A stretch of 64,000 nt of DNA from Alphaproteobacteria bacterium. Its GTDB lineage: Bacteria; Pseudomonadota; Alphaproteobacteria; UBA9219. Where the stretch lies: assembly GCA_028690155.1 (NCBI GenBank), contig JAQVBU010000009.1, forward strand, positions 1-64,000, given 5' to 3'. A program made the translations under genes and the position numbers. The notes beneath the pieces are model-generated. The model had not been told where the DNA came from and made no database searches. It was given only the letters and a program-made list of their open reading frames with translations. Of this stretch, positions 31,554-40,724 are shown one piece after another (the first letter of the stretch is position 1; each line of letters begins with the position of its first letter).

Positions 31554-34393
31554 GTGGATTTTTCACCATTGCGCCGGACCGGCCCTTTCTGGAGACGTTG
31601 GCCCAACGTCTTTGGGACGACACAAAAGGCGATCGTCTTAGCCTCTCGCGTTATCGGATTTTGCTCCCGACACGCCGCGCGTGCCGTTTTCTGGGCGAGG
31701 CTTTCGCGCGCATCGGCAACGGAAAGCCCGTTCTGTTGCCGCGCATGCAACCTCTCGGCGACGTCGATGAAGACGAGTTTTCCTTCCTTGATTTGGCCCC
31801 GTTCGATATCCCTCCAGCCATGCCGCCCCTCGACAGGCTTATGGCTCTGGCGCGCCTCGTGCGCCAAGCCGACCAAACGCTGTCGTGGGATCAGGCGGCG
31901 CTCGCCGCTCAGGCGCTGGCCCGATTTCTGGACGACGTCGCCATCGAACAGGTCGATCTGAACGATCTTCCTGCGCTGGTCTCTCAAGACAATTTGGCCG
32001 AGCATTGGAAGAAAATCCTCGATTTTCTGAACATCCTAACAACGCACTGGCCCGCCATCCTGAAGGAAAGCGGCTGCATCGATCCGGCCGCACGGCGCAA
32101 CGCTTTGATGAACGCGCAAGCCGAGGCGTGGCAACGAAACCCGCCCGATTTTCCCATTCTTGCCGCAGGATCGACGGGGTCGATGCCCTCCACCGCCGCG
32201 CTGCTTACCGCCATCGCAACCTTTCCTTTGGGAACCGTGGTTCTGCCGGGCCTCGACCGAGCTATGGACGACTCTTCATGGGAAGCGCTTGACGAAACGC
32301 ATCCGCAATACACCATGAAACGGCTTCTTCTCCGGGCGCAAATCAACCGCCGCGACGTGCAGGACTTCGTTTCCTCGCCGCCCTCCGCGCGCACCGCCCT
32401 CTTGCGCGAGGCGTTTCGCCCCGCGGCCGTGTCGGACGCCTGGCAGGATTTGAAGGGAGCGTGGACTCCGGCTGTCGCGGCGGGGCTTGAGCGTGTCACG
32501 CTCGATACGCCTCAGGAGGAAGCCATGGTCCTCGCTCTGAGGCTGCGCCGCGTTCTGGAAAACCCTTCCCAAACCGCCGCCCTCGTCACCGCCGACAGGG
32601 GCCTTGCCGCGCGCGTCGCGGCGATCCTGAAGCGCTGGGGCGTCGCCATCGACGATTCCGGCGGCACGACGCTTTTGACCGTTCCTCCCGGCGCGTTTCT
32701 TCACCTTGTCCTGGCCGCCGCCGAGCCCGACGCCGGGGCCAACGATCTTCTCGCCCTTTTGAAACATCCTTTGGCGGCCTGCGGACAAGCGCCCTCTCAA
32801 TGCCGCGCCATGGCCCGCGAGGCGGAACTTCTGTTGCGCCGGGACGACCAAGATTCCTTCGCACCGTTGCGCCAACGCCTTGAACCGCTCGCCAAGGATT
32901 GGGGAACGCCGTTGCCGCTCGCGTCATGGATCACGAGGCATCAGGATGTCGCCCTCGCCTTGGCAGCGTCGGACACCGAAAACGGCAGCCAAAGGCTTTT
33001 CACCGGCGAATGGGGCGAACGCCTTGCGTCGTGGCTGGACGAATGGCGCGAGGCGGCGGCCATGCTCCCTCCTTTATCCGGCCATGATTACGCCGCGTTA
33101 TTCGATACGATGGCCGCAACCGTAACCTTACGTTCGGTCAGAACATCGCATCCGCGGATAAGCCTTCTGGGACCTTTGGAAGCGCGTCTTGGATCTTTTG
33201 ACGTCGTCCTTTTGGGCGGACTGAACGAAGGATCGTGGCCCATGGACATCGGATTCGATCCCTGGATGTCGCGGCCGATGCGCCGCGCGTTCGGCATGAC
33301 GGCGCCCGAGTATCGGATCGGCCTGTCCGCTCATGATTTTGTGCACATGGTGTCCTCGAAAGAAGTTTTTTTAACCCGCGCCGCGCGCGTCGACGGAACG
33401 CCCTCCATCCCCTCGCGTTTTTTACTTCAACTCGATACTGTCCTACGGGCGGCAGGACTTTTCCCGGACGACGGCGACGCCTTGGCCCCTTCTAAACCGT
33501 GGCGTGCATGGGCCGCCGACCTCGATCGCCCCTGTCGCCTTGCGCCGTGCCCGCGTCCCGCGCCGTGCCCCCCTGTTAACCGCCGCCCGGATGTCCTCGC
33601 CGTTACCGACATCGCCACATGGCTGCGCAACCCCTATGCGCTTTACGCCAAACGCATCCTAAAGCTCAAAAAACTGGATGCCTTGGACCAACCGCTGGAC
33701 CGCGCCGACCGTGGCACCATGATCCACAAAATTTTTGAGACCTTCGTGCAGGCCTTTCCCAAGGTTCTTCCCGACGACGCGGAAGAACAGCTGCGCCGCA
33801 TCGCACAAAATGTTTTCCACGATGATCGGGGCGATCCGCGCGTGCGCGTTCTTTGGGAAGCCCAATTCGATGCGGCCGTGCCGTGGTTTCTTGAAAAAGA
33901 ACGCGAACGACGCTCAAGCGGCCTTGTGCCCGTAGGCACTGAAGTTAAAGGTCGTATCGTGCTTGACGGCCTGACGTTGAAAGGCATCGCCGATCGCTTT
34001 GACCGCTTTCCCGACGGCGCGCTGGCGCTGGTCGATTACAAAACGGGCGAGGTTCCGTCCGTCGCGGTAAAAAGCGGGTTGGAACCTCAACTCGCCCTTC
34101 TGGCGCTGATTGCGCGGCACGGCGGATTCGAGTCCCTACCGGCGGCCGAGGTCCTATCGGTCGCCTACTGGAAAATCGGCTCCCGCAAAGACGCGTGCAA
34201 AGAAACGATCTTTGACGAGGTCGAGGCGCTTGTCGCCGACGCCGAAAAACGCGTCAAGAGGCTAATCGCGCTCTTTGCCAAACCTTCGACACCCTATACC
34301 GTTCTTCCCAAACCCGATCTTCGTCCGCGTTATGGCGACTATGACCATTTGTCCCGTCTAGGGGAATGGAACTTCTCTGACGGAGGCTCATAA
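31550..34393 (+). CDS. addB: Double-strand-break repair protein AddB
   Basis: 947 residues from the GTG that overlaps the murU stop. AAAGG lies nine bases upstream, and the frame stays open before it without a ribosome site. AddB is the inactivated-helicase plus nuclease subunit of AddAB, which resects broken ends and loads RecA. RYRILLPTRRACRFLGEAF lies near the N-terminus in the helicase-like part. DVVLLGGLNEGSWP is characteristic, and the C-terminal RecB-type nuclease carries ALALVDYKTGE with the catalytic Asp and Lys. addA follows five bases downstream. Confidence 0.93.
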   Translation: MSGFFTIAPDRPFLETLAQRLWDDTKGDRLSLSRYRILLPTRRACRFLGEAFARIGNGKPVLLPRMQPLGDVDEDEFSFLDLAPFDIPPAMPPLDRLMALARLVRQADQTLSWDQAALAAQALARFLDDVAIEQVDLNDLPALVSQDNLAEHWKKILDFLNILTTHWPAILKESGCIDPAARRNALMNAQAEAWQRNPPDFPILAAGSTGSMPSTAALLTAIATFPLGTVVLPGLDRAMDDSSWEALDETHPQYTMKRLLLRAQINRRDVQDFVSSPPSARTALLREAFRPAAVSDAWQDLKGAWTPAVAAGLERVTLDTPQEEAMVLALRLRRVLENPSQTAALVTADRGLAARVAAILKRWGVAIDDSGGTTLLTVPPGAFLHLVLAAAEPDAGANDLLALLKHPLAACGQAPSQCRAMAREAELLLRRDDQDSFAPLRQRLEPLAKDWGTPLPLASWITRHQDVALALAASDTENGSQRLFTGEWGERLASWLDEWREAAAMLPPLSGHDYAALFDTMAATVTLRSVRTSHPRISLLGPLEARLGSFDVVLLGGLNEGSWPMDIGFDPWMSRPMRRAFGMTAPEYRIGLSAHDFVHMVSSKEVFLTRAARVDGTPSIPSRFLLQLDTVLRAAGLFPDDGDALAPSKPWRAWAADLDRPCRLAPCPRPAPCPPVNRRPDVLAVTDIATWLRNPYALYAKRILKLKKLDALDQPLDRADRGTMIHKIFETFVQAFPKVLPDDAEEQLRRIAQNVFHDDRGDPRVRVLWEAQFDAAVPWFLEKERERRSSGLVPVGTEVKGRIVLDGLTLKGIADRFDRFPDGALALVDYKTGEVPSVAVKSGLEPQLALLALIARHGGFESLPAAEVLSVAYWKIGSRKDACKETIFDEVEALVADAEKRVKRLIALFAKPSTPYTVLPKPDLRPRYGDYDHLSRLGEWNFSDGGS

Positions 34394-34398
34394 CGACC

Positions 34399-37300
34399 AT
34401 GTCCCGTCCTTTGCCCCATGAAACGCGGCCCGCCCCCGATCCCACGCTGAACCAGCGCGCGGCCTCCGATCCCTTGTCTTCCGTTTGGGTCAATGCCTCG
34501 GCAGGATCCGGAAAAACCAAAGTTTTGACCGACCGCGTCATGCGTCTTTTGCTGACGGGCGTCGCGCCGCAAAAAATTCTCTGCTTAACCTACACACGCG
34601 CGGGCGCGGCCGAGATGGCCAACCGCATCATGGATGCCTTAAGCCGTTGGGCGACGTGCGACGACGACAGTCTCGAAGACGAGCTTGCGGAACTTCAGGG
34701 CGAAGCTCCTTTGAAAGAGTCACAGCGGCGCGCTCGCCGTTTGTTCGCCTTGGTCCTCGCTTGCCCGGGTGGCTTGCGTATCCGCACGCTTCATTCCTTC
34801 TGTCAGGAAATCCTTTCCCGCTTTCCGATCGAAGCCGGGCTGCCGCCGCATTTTTCTCTCATCGAAGGCCCCGACCTCGCCGCTCTTGAGGACGAGGTGT
34901 TAAACGGTCTTCTGCGCGACGCGGCGGCGAGCCCCGAAAGTGCCTTTACCAGAGCGCTTCAATCCCTCATCGCTGTACAAAGCGAGGACAGCCTTTCCTC
35001 TCTTCTGAAAGACGTTATGCATGCGCGGCAAAAGATTCTCGACTTCATGGAAGGCATGCCGCAAAAAGCCTTCGACAAAGTCTATGCCTGTCTGCGCGCC
35101 TCTCCGAACGATACGCCCGAAAAAATCCGCCGGACCTTCGTCGCAACGCTCGACGACGCGATGTTACGTACGCTGGCGGCATGGCTGGCCGAAGGCGGAA
35201 AAAAACAGAAAGAGCGCCGCGACGATCTTTTGGCGTTTCTCGCCCTTCCCGCCGAAGCCCGCGCCTCGCGTTTCGAGGACTACCTGCGCTTTTTCCTCAC
35301 GAAGGAAAACGCGCCCCTTTCCGCGCGAAGCATCGCCACAAACGATCTGCGCCAAGCGCATCCCGAAATCGACGAGGTTTGCGCGCGCGAAGCCGAACGC
35401 CTTCTCGCCGTTTTAGCGAAAATCGACGCCGTTTCGATCGCACAGACGACCGTCAACATGCTGACGGTCGGCGCGGCCTTTGCGCGGCGTTTGAAGAAAT
35501 ATAAAAAAGCCCGCGCCGTTCTGGATTTCGACGATCTGGTTCTTCGCACGCAGGCGCTTTTGCAGCAAGACGGGATCAACGATTGGGTGCGTTATAAACT
35601 CGATCTTGGAATCGACCATATTTTGGTGGACGAGGCTCAGGATACGAGCCGTGCGCAATGGACGATCGTGCGCGCCTTGACGGAGGAGTTTTTTTCCGGC
35701 GAAGGGTCAAAACCCGGGGTCAATCGTACGTTGTTTGTCGTCGGCGACGAAAAACAGTCGATTTTCAGCTTTCAAAACGCCGACCCCGAAGCTTTTCGCC
35801 AATTTCATGCTTTTTTCGCCGAACGCGCCGGGGAAAAGTTCAAAACCATTCCGTTGCGAACGTCGTTTCGCTCGGCTCCGGCCGTACTGACCGTCGTGGA
35901 TGCCGTCTTTGCCTCAACGCACGCGCGCCACGGCGTCTCGGAAGAATATGTGGCTCATCATCCTTATCCCAAAAAGGACGGCTCGCCCAAACAAGGACGG
36001 GTCGAGCTCTGGCCGTTGGTCAATCCCGACAAAAGCGATCCCTTGAAAAAAGAGAATTGGGACGATCCAACCGCCCTCGACACCCCGCGCGACGCGCAGG
36101 CCGAGTTGGCCGAAGCCATAGCCCGGCGCATCAAGGATTGGATGGATCGGCGCACAACGCTTCCCGGCGAAGACAGGCCTATCGCGCCCGGCGATATCAT
36201 GATCCTTCTACGCAAGCGCGGAACGTTTGCCGACCTGATGGTCCGCGCGCTTAAGCGCGCAAACGTTCCCGTAACAGGAAGCGATCGGATGCGGCTGATC
36301 GAACAGCTTCCTGTCATGGATCTGTTAGCCCTAGTCCGTTTCGTTCTCTTGCCCGAAGACGACCTGACACTGGCGACGCTTTTGCGCGGACCTTTGATCG
36401 GCATAGGCGAAGAGGATTTGATGGCCTTGGCCATCAATCGGAAGGGTTCTTTGTGGGAAAGCCTTCGGACAAACCTCGCGTTCAAAAGCCTGACCGACTA
36501 TCTGACGGAAAAACGAAACGAAGCCGATTTTTCCACGCCTTTCGATTTTTTATCCCGCACGCTGAACACGCCATGCCCCGCCCATGCCGACAGCGGCCGC
36601 AAAGCATTATGGACGCGCTTGAACGATGAAGCGATGGATCCCTTGGACGAACTGTTGAACCAAGCGCAGGCGTTCGGCAGACGTCACGCTCCTTCGTTAC
36701 AGGCCTTTGTGCATTGGCTGACGCAGTCCAACATCGAAATCAAGCGCGAACTTGACCGTAGCGAGGGACTGGTTCGTCTTTTGACCATTCATGCCTCAAA
36801 GGGGTTGGAAGCGCCCATCGTCTTTTTGCCCGATACAACATCGGTCCCCGACACAAAAAAGCAGCCCAAGCTTCAATGGACGTCCGATGGCGTGCCTTTG
36901 TTCTTGATGCGCACGCCCTTGGCCCCGGCCGCGCAGGCCTTGTGGTCCGAGGAATCAGCCCGTCAAAAGGCCGAGTACAAACGCCTTCTTTACGTGGCCT
37001 TGACCCGCGCGTCCCATCAGCTCTACATCGGCGGATGGAAGCAAAAAAATGCAAATGACGCGCCGGAGACGTCTTGGTACCGTTTGGTCCGTGACGGCGT
37101 GGACGGCGATCAATCGTGGCGTGAAGAAGCACCCCTTGTCGTGGCCGATCCCCCTCAGGCCAAAGGCAGGCCTTCCGTAACGCCCACCCCGTCGAAAGAA
37201 GCGGCGCCTTTGCCCTCTTGGGCGCAACGGCCAGCTCCCGCCGCACCGACCTTACGCAGCCCAGCCCCCTCCTATGCCGCCGATCTCGAACCGACCGCCG

Positions 37301-37806
37301 TGCCCGATCAGGCCTTTGTTCGCGGCCGCATCATCCACAGGCTTCTTCAAACGCTGCCCGATCTGCCGCCTTCGGCACGGCCTCAAGCCGTGGCCCGTTT
37401 TCTGGCTCAACCGCATCACGCTCTGTCGCGCGAGCGGCAACGCGCCCTTGCCCGCGAAGTGTTTACCCTTCTTGAAACCCCCGATATGGCCGTTATTTTT
37501 GGCCCCCGCAGCCTTGCCGAAGCGCCGTTGACCGGCACGTTGGACGGCGCACCGGCCTTCCGTCAGATTGACCGTTTATGCGTTTTGGAAGACGAGGTTT
37601 GGGTCGTCGATTACAAGACAAACCGCCCTCCGCCCTCGGCTGTCAAAGACGTTCCGGCGCCCTATCGTCACCAGCTTCGCGACTACCGAGAGCTCGTCCA
37701 CGGTCTCTATCCGGACAAAAAAATACGCTGTTTCCTTTTGTGGACCTATGCGCCTTGCCTGATGGAAATCGATCCCAACCCGCATACGTCCCCTCTTCCA
37801 AAATGA
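34399..37806 (+). CDS. addA: Double-strand-break repair helicase AddA
   Basis: A 1135-residue UvrD/Rep-type helicase-nuclease. Walker A is ASAGSGKT at 33-40; motif II reads ILVDEAQDTSRAQW, later motifs include VVGDEKQSIFSFQNADPEAF, LRTSFRSAPAVL and LLTIHASKGLEAPIVFL. The C-terminal nuclease has EVWVVDYKTNRPP. It works with AddB as an ATP-driven end-resection machine. An alanine- and proline-rich linker (about 935-975) separates helicase and nuclease. The order amgK-murU-addB-addA is common in alphaproteobacteria (family knowledge). Confidence 0.96.
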   Translation: MSRPLPHETRPAPDPTLNQRAASDPLSSVWVNASAGSGKTKVLTDRVMRLLLTGVAPQKILCLTYTRAGAAEMANRIMDALSRWATCDDDSLEDELAELQGEAPLKESQRRARRLFALVLACPGGLRIRTLHSFCQEILSRFPIEAGLPPHFSLIEGPDLAALEDEVLNGLLRDAAASPESAFTRALQSLIAVQSEDSLSSLLKDVMHARQKILDFMEGMPQKAFDKVYACLRASPNDTPEKIRRTFVATLDDAMLRTLAAWLAEGGKKQKERRDDLLAFLALPAEARASRFEDYLRFFLTKENAPLSARSIATNDLRQAHPEIDEVCAREAERLLAVLAKIDAVSIAQTTVNMLTVGAAFARRLKKYKKARAVLDFDDLVLRTQALLQQDGINDWVRYKLDLGIDHILVDEAQDTSRAQWTIVRALTEEFFSGEGSKPGVNRTLFVVGDEKQSIFSFQNADPEAFRQFHAFFAERAGEKFKTIPLRTSFRSAPAVLTVVDAVFASTHARHGVSEEYVAHHPYPKKDGSPKQGRVELWPLVNPDKSDPLKKENWDDPTALDTPRDAQAELAEAIARRIKDWMDRRTTLPGEDRPIAPGDIMILLRKRGTFADLMVRALKRANVPVTGSDRMRLIEQLPVMDLLALVRFVLLPEDDLTLATLLRGPLIGIGEEDLMALAINRKGSLWESLRTNLAFKSLTDYLTEKRNEADFSTPFDFLSRTLNTPCPAHADSGRKALWTRLNDEAMDPLDELLNQAQAFGRRHAPSLQAFVHWLTQSNIEIKRELDRSEGLVRLLTIHASKGLEAPIVFLPDTTSVPDTKKQPKLQWTSDGVPLFLMRTPLAPAAQALWSEESARQKAEYKRLLYVALTRASHQLYIGGWKQKNANDAPETSWYRLVRDGVDGDQSWREEAPLVVADPPQAKGRPSVTPTPSKEAAPLPSWAQRPAPAAPTLRSPAPSYAADLEPTAVPDQAFVRGRIIHRLLQTLPDLPPSARPQAVARFLAQPHHALSRERQRALAREVFTLLETPDMAVIFGPRSLAEAPLTGTLDGAPAFRQIDRLCVLEDEVWVVDYKTNRPPPSAVKDVPAPYRHQLRDYRELVHGLYPDKKIRCFLLWTYAPCLMEIDPNPHTSPLPK

Positions 37807-37891
37807 AGGAAGCCATCTTGATCTCTGGGCGTTTAGCAATCAGGCGCGCTGTCGTTCTTGATTGTCTTGTCCTCAACGGGACCTTACGTTC

Positions 37892-38524
37892 CTAGACTTT
37901 GAGCCGGTCGTCCAAAAAAGCGAACGTCCGGTCCGCCGCGCATTCCGTCGCCTTAGGGCTTTCATTTTCGCCGCCATGAATCGCCAAAAGCGGTCCCGCC
38001 TCCTCGTATACGTGCAGGACAATCTTGTCGTTTCGCGCCACGCTTCGCATGACCCGCGCACCGGTCATGCCTGCCATCAAAGGCTCCTTCGCCCCGACAT
38101 GCAAAAGAAGCGGCGTGATGATGTCGTAGGTTTCGGTCAAGCTTTCTTCAAGGCCTTCGGGCGAATACACGACCGTCGCGTCCACATCACTTCGCGCCGC
38201 CAGAAGGTAGGCCATGTGACCGCCCACTCCGATCCCCACCGAGCCGACCTTGCCCGTGCAGGTCTCCATCCTGCGCACAAACCCCAACGCCGACAGAAGG
38301 TCGCGAACAAGGGCTTCCTTATCGAAGCCCGCGCCGCCAAAAATCTCCGGACACACCGCCAGATAGCCCCGCGCCGCAAACACGTCACAGATTTCTTTCT
38401 TTCGATCCTGTGGCAAACCGCCGTCGGCAATAACGACGACGCCCGGCCCTTGGCCCGTTTCCGGGAAGGCGGCGTAGGCAGAAAATTCCTTTCCGTCAAA
38501 AGGGGGTATCTTTATATCGGCCAT
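37892..38524 (-). CDS. Dienelactone-hydrolase-like protein lacking its nucleophile
   Basis: A 210-residue alpha/beta-hydrolase of the dienelactone hydrolase type: GVVVIADGGLPQDRKKEICDVFAARGYLAVCPE, then the nucleophile-elbow region. Active members carry G-x-C-x-G-G. Here residues 97-102 read GIGVGG, so the Cys is Gly99. The acid position also reads GAKEP rather than GxxD. HGGEN may mark the old His loop. The protein is probably non-catalytic, or uses another mechanism. It stands alone, divergent from the DUF6489 gene. Confidence 0.7.
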   Translation of the reverse strand: MADIKIPPFDGKEFSAYAAFPETGQGPGVVVIADGGLPQDRKKEICDVFAARGYLAVCPEIFGGAGFDKEALVRDLLSALGFVRRMETCTGKVGSVGIGVGGHMAYLLAARSDVDATVVYSPEGLEESLTETYDIITPLLLHVGAKEPLMAGMTGARVMRSVARNDKIVLHVYEEAGPLLAIHGGENESPKATECAADRTFAFLDDRLKV

Positions 38525-38659
38525 TTAATGACAACACCATTTTATGGTAACCGATTGAACAGATTAAAATAAATCGCCTAATATATTATTAATTTGGATT
38601 TTCTCCTTAAAAGTGTTAATGTTTTGTTAATATTTATCCTCTCGGCCCTAGGCAATCCC

Positions 38660-38953
38660 ATGAAAGTCACTGTAAACGTTGAATGTTCCCCGGAAGAAGC
38701 CCGTGCCTTTTTAGGGCTTCCCGATGTCGAACCGATGCAAAAAGCCTTGATGAAAGATTTGGAAGACCGTCTTCGCGCCAACATCAACGCCATGAGCCCA
38801 GAGGCCATGCTGAAAACGTGGATGCCTGCCGGATTGCAAAATCTCGAACAGGCGCAAAACGTCTTTTGGAACCAAGTCCAACAGACGATGAGTGGTCTGG
38901 TTTCAAGCACGACAAACGCCATGCTTTCTCTTTCCGACCGCCCCGCAAAGTAG
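38660..38953 (+). CDS. DUF6489-type small protein
   Basis: 97 residues from the ATG that gives MKVTVNVECSPEEARAFLGL. The conserved core PEEARAFLGLPDVEPMQKAL and the aromatic amphipathic C-terminal half (AQNVFWNQVQQTMSG) fit a family found widely in Rhodospirillales-like bacteria and other alphaproteobacteria. The function is unknown; phasin-like packing of the C-terminal helices is possible but unproven. The open frame extends upstream as a hydrophobic stretch without a ribosome site, so the later ATG is preferred. Confidence 0.65.
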   Translation: MKVTVNVECSPEEARAFLGLPDVEPMQKALMKDLEDRLRANINAMSPEAMLKTWMPAGLQNLEQAQNVFWNQVQQTMSGLVSSTTNAMLSLSDRPAK

Positions 38954-38962
38954 GCCGTCTTT

Positions 38963-39523
38963 ATGCTGTACGCAAAAACGGACCGGCTCGTTCTGCGTTC
39001 GCTTGAAGAAAACGAGCTTCCGCGCTTTGCCAAGCTTCTGGACGTGTGGGACGTCGTGCGCTGGCTGACCGTGGTTCCTTATCCCTACACCTTGAAAGAC
39101 GCCGAAAGCTTCTACAGAGACTCCGTTCTTAATGTCGACCCGCAGACCCCTGAAGTTTATATCGTCGCCCAGCCAAACGATAATCTTCTTATCGGCGCGG
39201 TCGGCCTTCACGAGCCGCACAGCCCGCACTATGCCGAGGGCGATCTTGAAATCGGTTATTGGCTGAATCCCGTCTTTTGGGGGCAAGGGTTCATGACCGA
39301 AGCCGCGCGGTGCGCTCTTTCTTTGGGCTTCGCGCGTGCCTCGACCGACGCCATCGTCGCCACCACCGAACCCAACAACAAGGCCTCGCAAAACGTGCTT
39401 CAAAAGATAGGTCTTCGCGCCATGGGCATGGTGCCGCGCGACTATAAAACGCTGCGCGGCAGCGACACGATCGTGCAATGGCATCTGTCGCGCAACGAAT
39501 GGGAGGCGCGCCGCGCGTCCTGA
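38963..39523 (+). CDS. GNAT-family N-acetyltransferase (RimJ/RimL type)
   Basis: A 186-residue acetyl-CoA-dependent transferase. It begins LYAKTDRLVLRSLEENELPRFAKLL, the usual RimJ/RimL start. DLEIGYWLNPVFWGQGFMTEAARCALSLGF contains the acetyl-CoA loop (WGQGFMTEA in place of Q/RxxGxG/A), and NNKASQNVLQKIGLRAMG is the standard late motif. The substrate may be a ribosomal-protein N-terminus or a small amine. It sits nine bases after the DUF6489 gene and one base before mutT, so the three are probably co-transcribed. Confidence 0.85.
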   Translation: MLYAKTDRLVLRSLEENELPRFAKLLDVWDVVRWLTVVPYPYTLKDAESFYRDSVLNVDPQTPEVYIVAQPNDNLLIGAVGLHEPHSPHYAEGDLEIGYWLNPVFWGQGFMTEAARCALSLGFARASTDAIVATTEPNNKASQNVLQKIGLRAMGMVPRDYKTLRGSDTIVQWHLSRNEWEARRAS

Positions 39524-39524
39524 T

Positions 39525-39956
39525 ATGATGGTCTCGTCCTCCGCTCCTTTCGTTTTCGTCGCCGCCGGCGTTTTGATCGACGAACACAATCGCGTTCTTT
39601 TGGCGCAAAGGCCGAAGGGCAAGCCCATGGCGGGATTATGGGAATTCCCCGGCGGCAAAGTCCGTCCTAACGAACGCCCGGAAGACGCCCTCGTGCGCGA
39701 ACTGGCAGAAGAGCTGGGGCTGACCGTCTCTCCCGATCGGTTGACGCCTTTAACGTTCGCCTCCCATCGCTATCCGGACTTTCATCTTTTCATGCCCCTT
39801 TTTTCATGCCGCTCGTGGAAGGGCGAACCGACCGCCCTCGAAAACCAGACGTTGGCATGGGCCGACCCGACGACGTGGTCGCGGTATGCCATGGCGGGCG
39901 CCGATTTATCCGTTCTTCCTCTTCTCGCCCGCCTGATCGGAGAGCCCTGTCCCTAG
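39525..39956 (+). CDS. mutT: MutT-type 8-oxo-dGTP diphosphatase
   Basis: A 143-residue Nudix hydrolase. The Nudix box GGKVRPNERPEDALVRELAE starts at Gly43 and carries the full GX5EX7REUXEEXGU signature (Glu50, Arg58, Glu59, Glu62, Glu63, Gly65). QRPKGKPMAGLWEFPGGK is the MutT-type approach to the box. It removes oxidised dGTP from the nucleotide pool. Its last 51 bases overlap the end of the convergent metallophosphoesterase gene. Confidence 0.88.
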   Translation: MMVSSSAPFVFVAAGVLIDEHNRVLLAQRPKGKPMAGLWEFPGGKVRPNERPEDALVRELAEELGLTVSPDRLTPLTFASHRYPDFHLFMPLFSCRSWKGEPTALENQTLAWADPTTWSRYAMAGADLSVLPLLARLIGEPCP

Positions 39957-40724
39957 AAGCCGATCGCGGTCCTTGATCCAGTTCACAAGGGACAAAGCCC
40001 CTTCCGCGTCCTCGACCAAAGCCGTGCACGACTCGACCCAATCCCCGTCGTTCATATAAAGAATCGATCCCACAGACCGCATCTCGCCATGATGAATGTG
40101 ACCGCACAACACGCCGTCCACGTTATGGTGCCGGGCGCGCTCGACGATGAACGTCTCGAAGGCCCCGATGTGCTCGATAACGTTTTTGACCTTGTGCTTC
40201 AGGTAGGCCGACAACGACCAATAAGGAAACCCGAAAAGACGCCGCACAACGTTGACCGCCCTGTTGATATAAAGCGCCGCATCGTAAGCCGTATCGCCCC
40301 AACGCGCCAACCATGGAGCGTACCCCACCATCGCATCGAACTGGTCGCCGTGGAAAATCAGAATCCGCTTGCCGTCGGCCGTTTCATGAACGGCCTTGTT
40401 CGTCACATAGACACCGCCGAAACGAAGGCCGCAATAAGGACGAACCGCTTCGTCGTGGTTGCCGGGAATGTAGAACACCGCGGTCCCGTGGCGCGCGCAC
40501 CGCATGATTTTCTGCACGACATCGTTATGCGATTGCGGCCAATACCAGCGCCGCCGCAACCGCCATCCGTCGACGATATCGCCGACAAGGTAAAGATAGT
40601 CGGATTCCGTGTGCTTGAGAAAGTCTAAGAGCCTTTCGGCCTGACACCGCCGCGTGCCCAGATGAACATCGGAAATCCATATCGTCCGGAAACGAAGCCC
40701 CGCGCGGGAAGGCGGAGGGGTCAT
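39906..40724 (-). CDS. LpxH-like metallophosphoesterase (UDP-diacylglucosamine type)
   Basis: A 272-residue calcineurin-like phosphoesterase. The metal ligands are in WISDVHLGT, YLVGDIVDGW, IPGNHDE, IFHGDQFD and GHIHHGEMR. The pattern fits the COG2908 UDP-2,3-diacylglucosamine hydrolase relatives that cleave the lipid A precursor. Its start overlaps the lptG stop by four bases, so it belongs to an lptF-lptG operon, which supports a lipopolysaccharide role. Many alphaproteobacteria use LpxI for this step, so the real substrate could be another lipid. Confidence 0.75.
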   Translation of the reverse strand: MTPPPSRAGLRFRTIWISDVHLGTRRCQAERLLDFLKHTESDYLYLVGDIVDGWRLRRRWYWPQSHNDVVQKIMRCARHGTAVFYIPGNHDEAVRPYCGLRFGGVYVTNKAVHETADGKRILIFHGDQFDAMVGYAPWLARWGDTAYDAALYINRAVNVVRRLFGFPYWSLSAYLKHKVKNVIEHIGAFETFIVERARHHNVDGVLCGHIHHGEMRSVGSILYMNDGDWVESCTALVEDAEGALSLVNWIKDRDRLLGTGLSDQAGEKRKNG

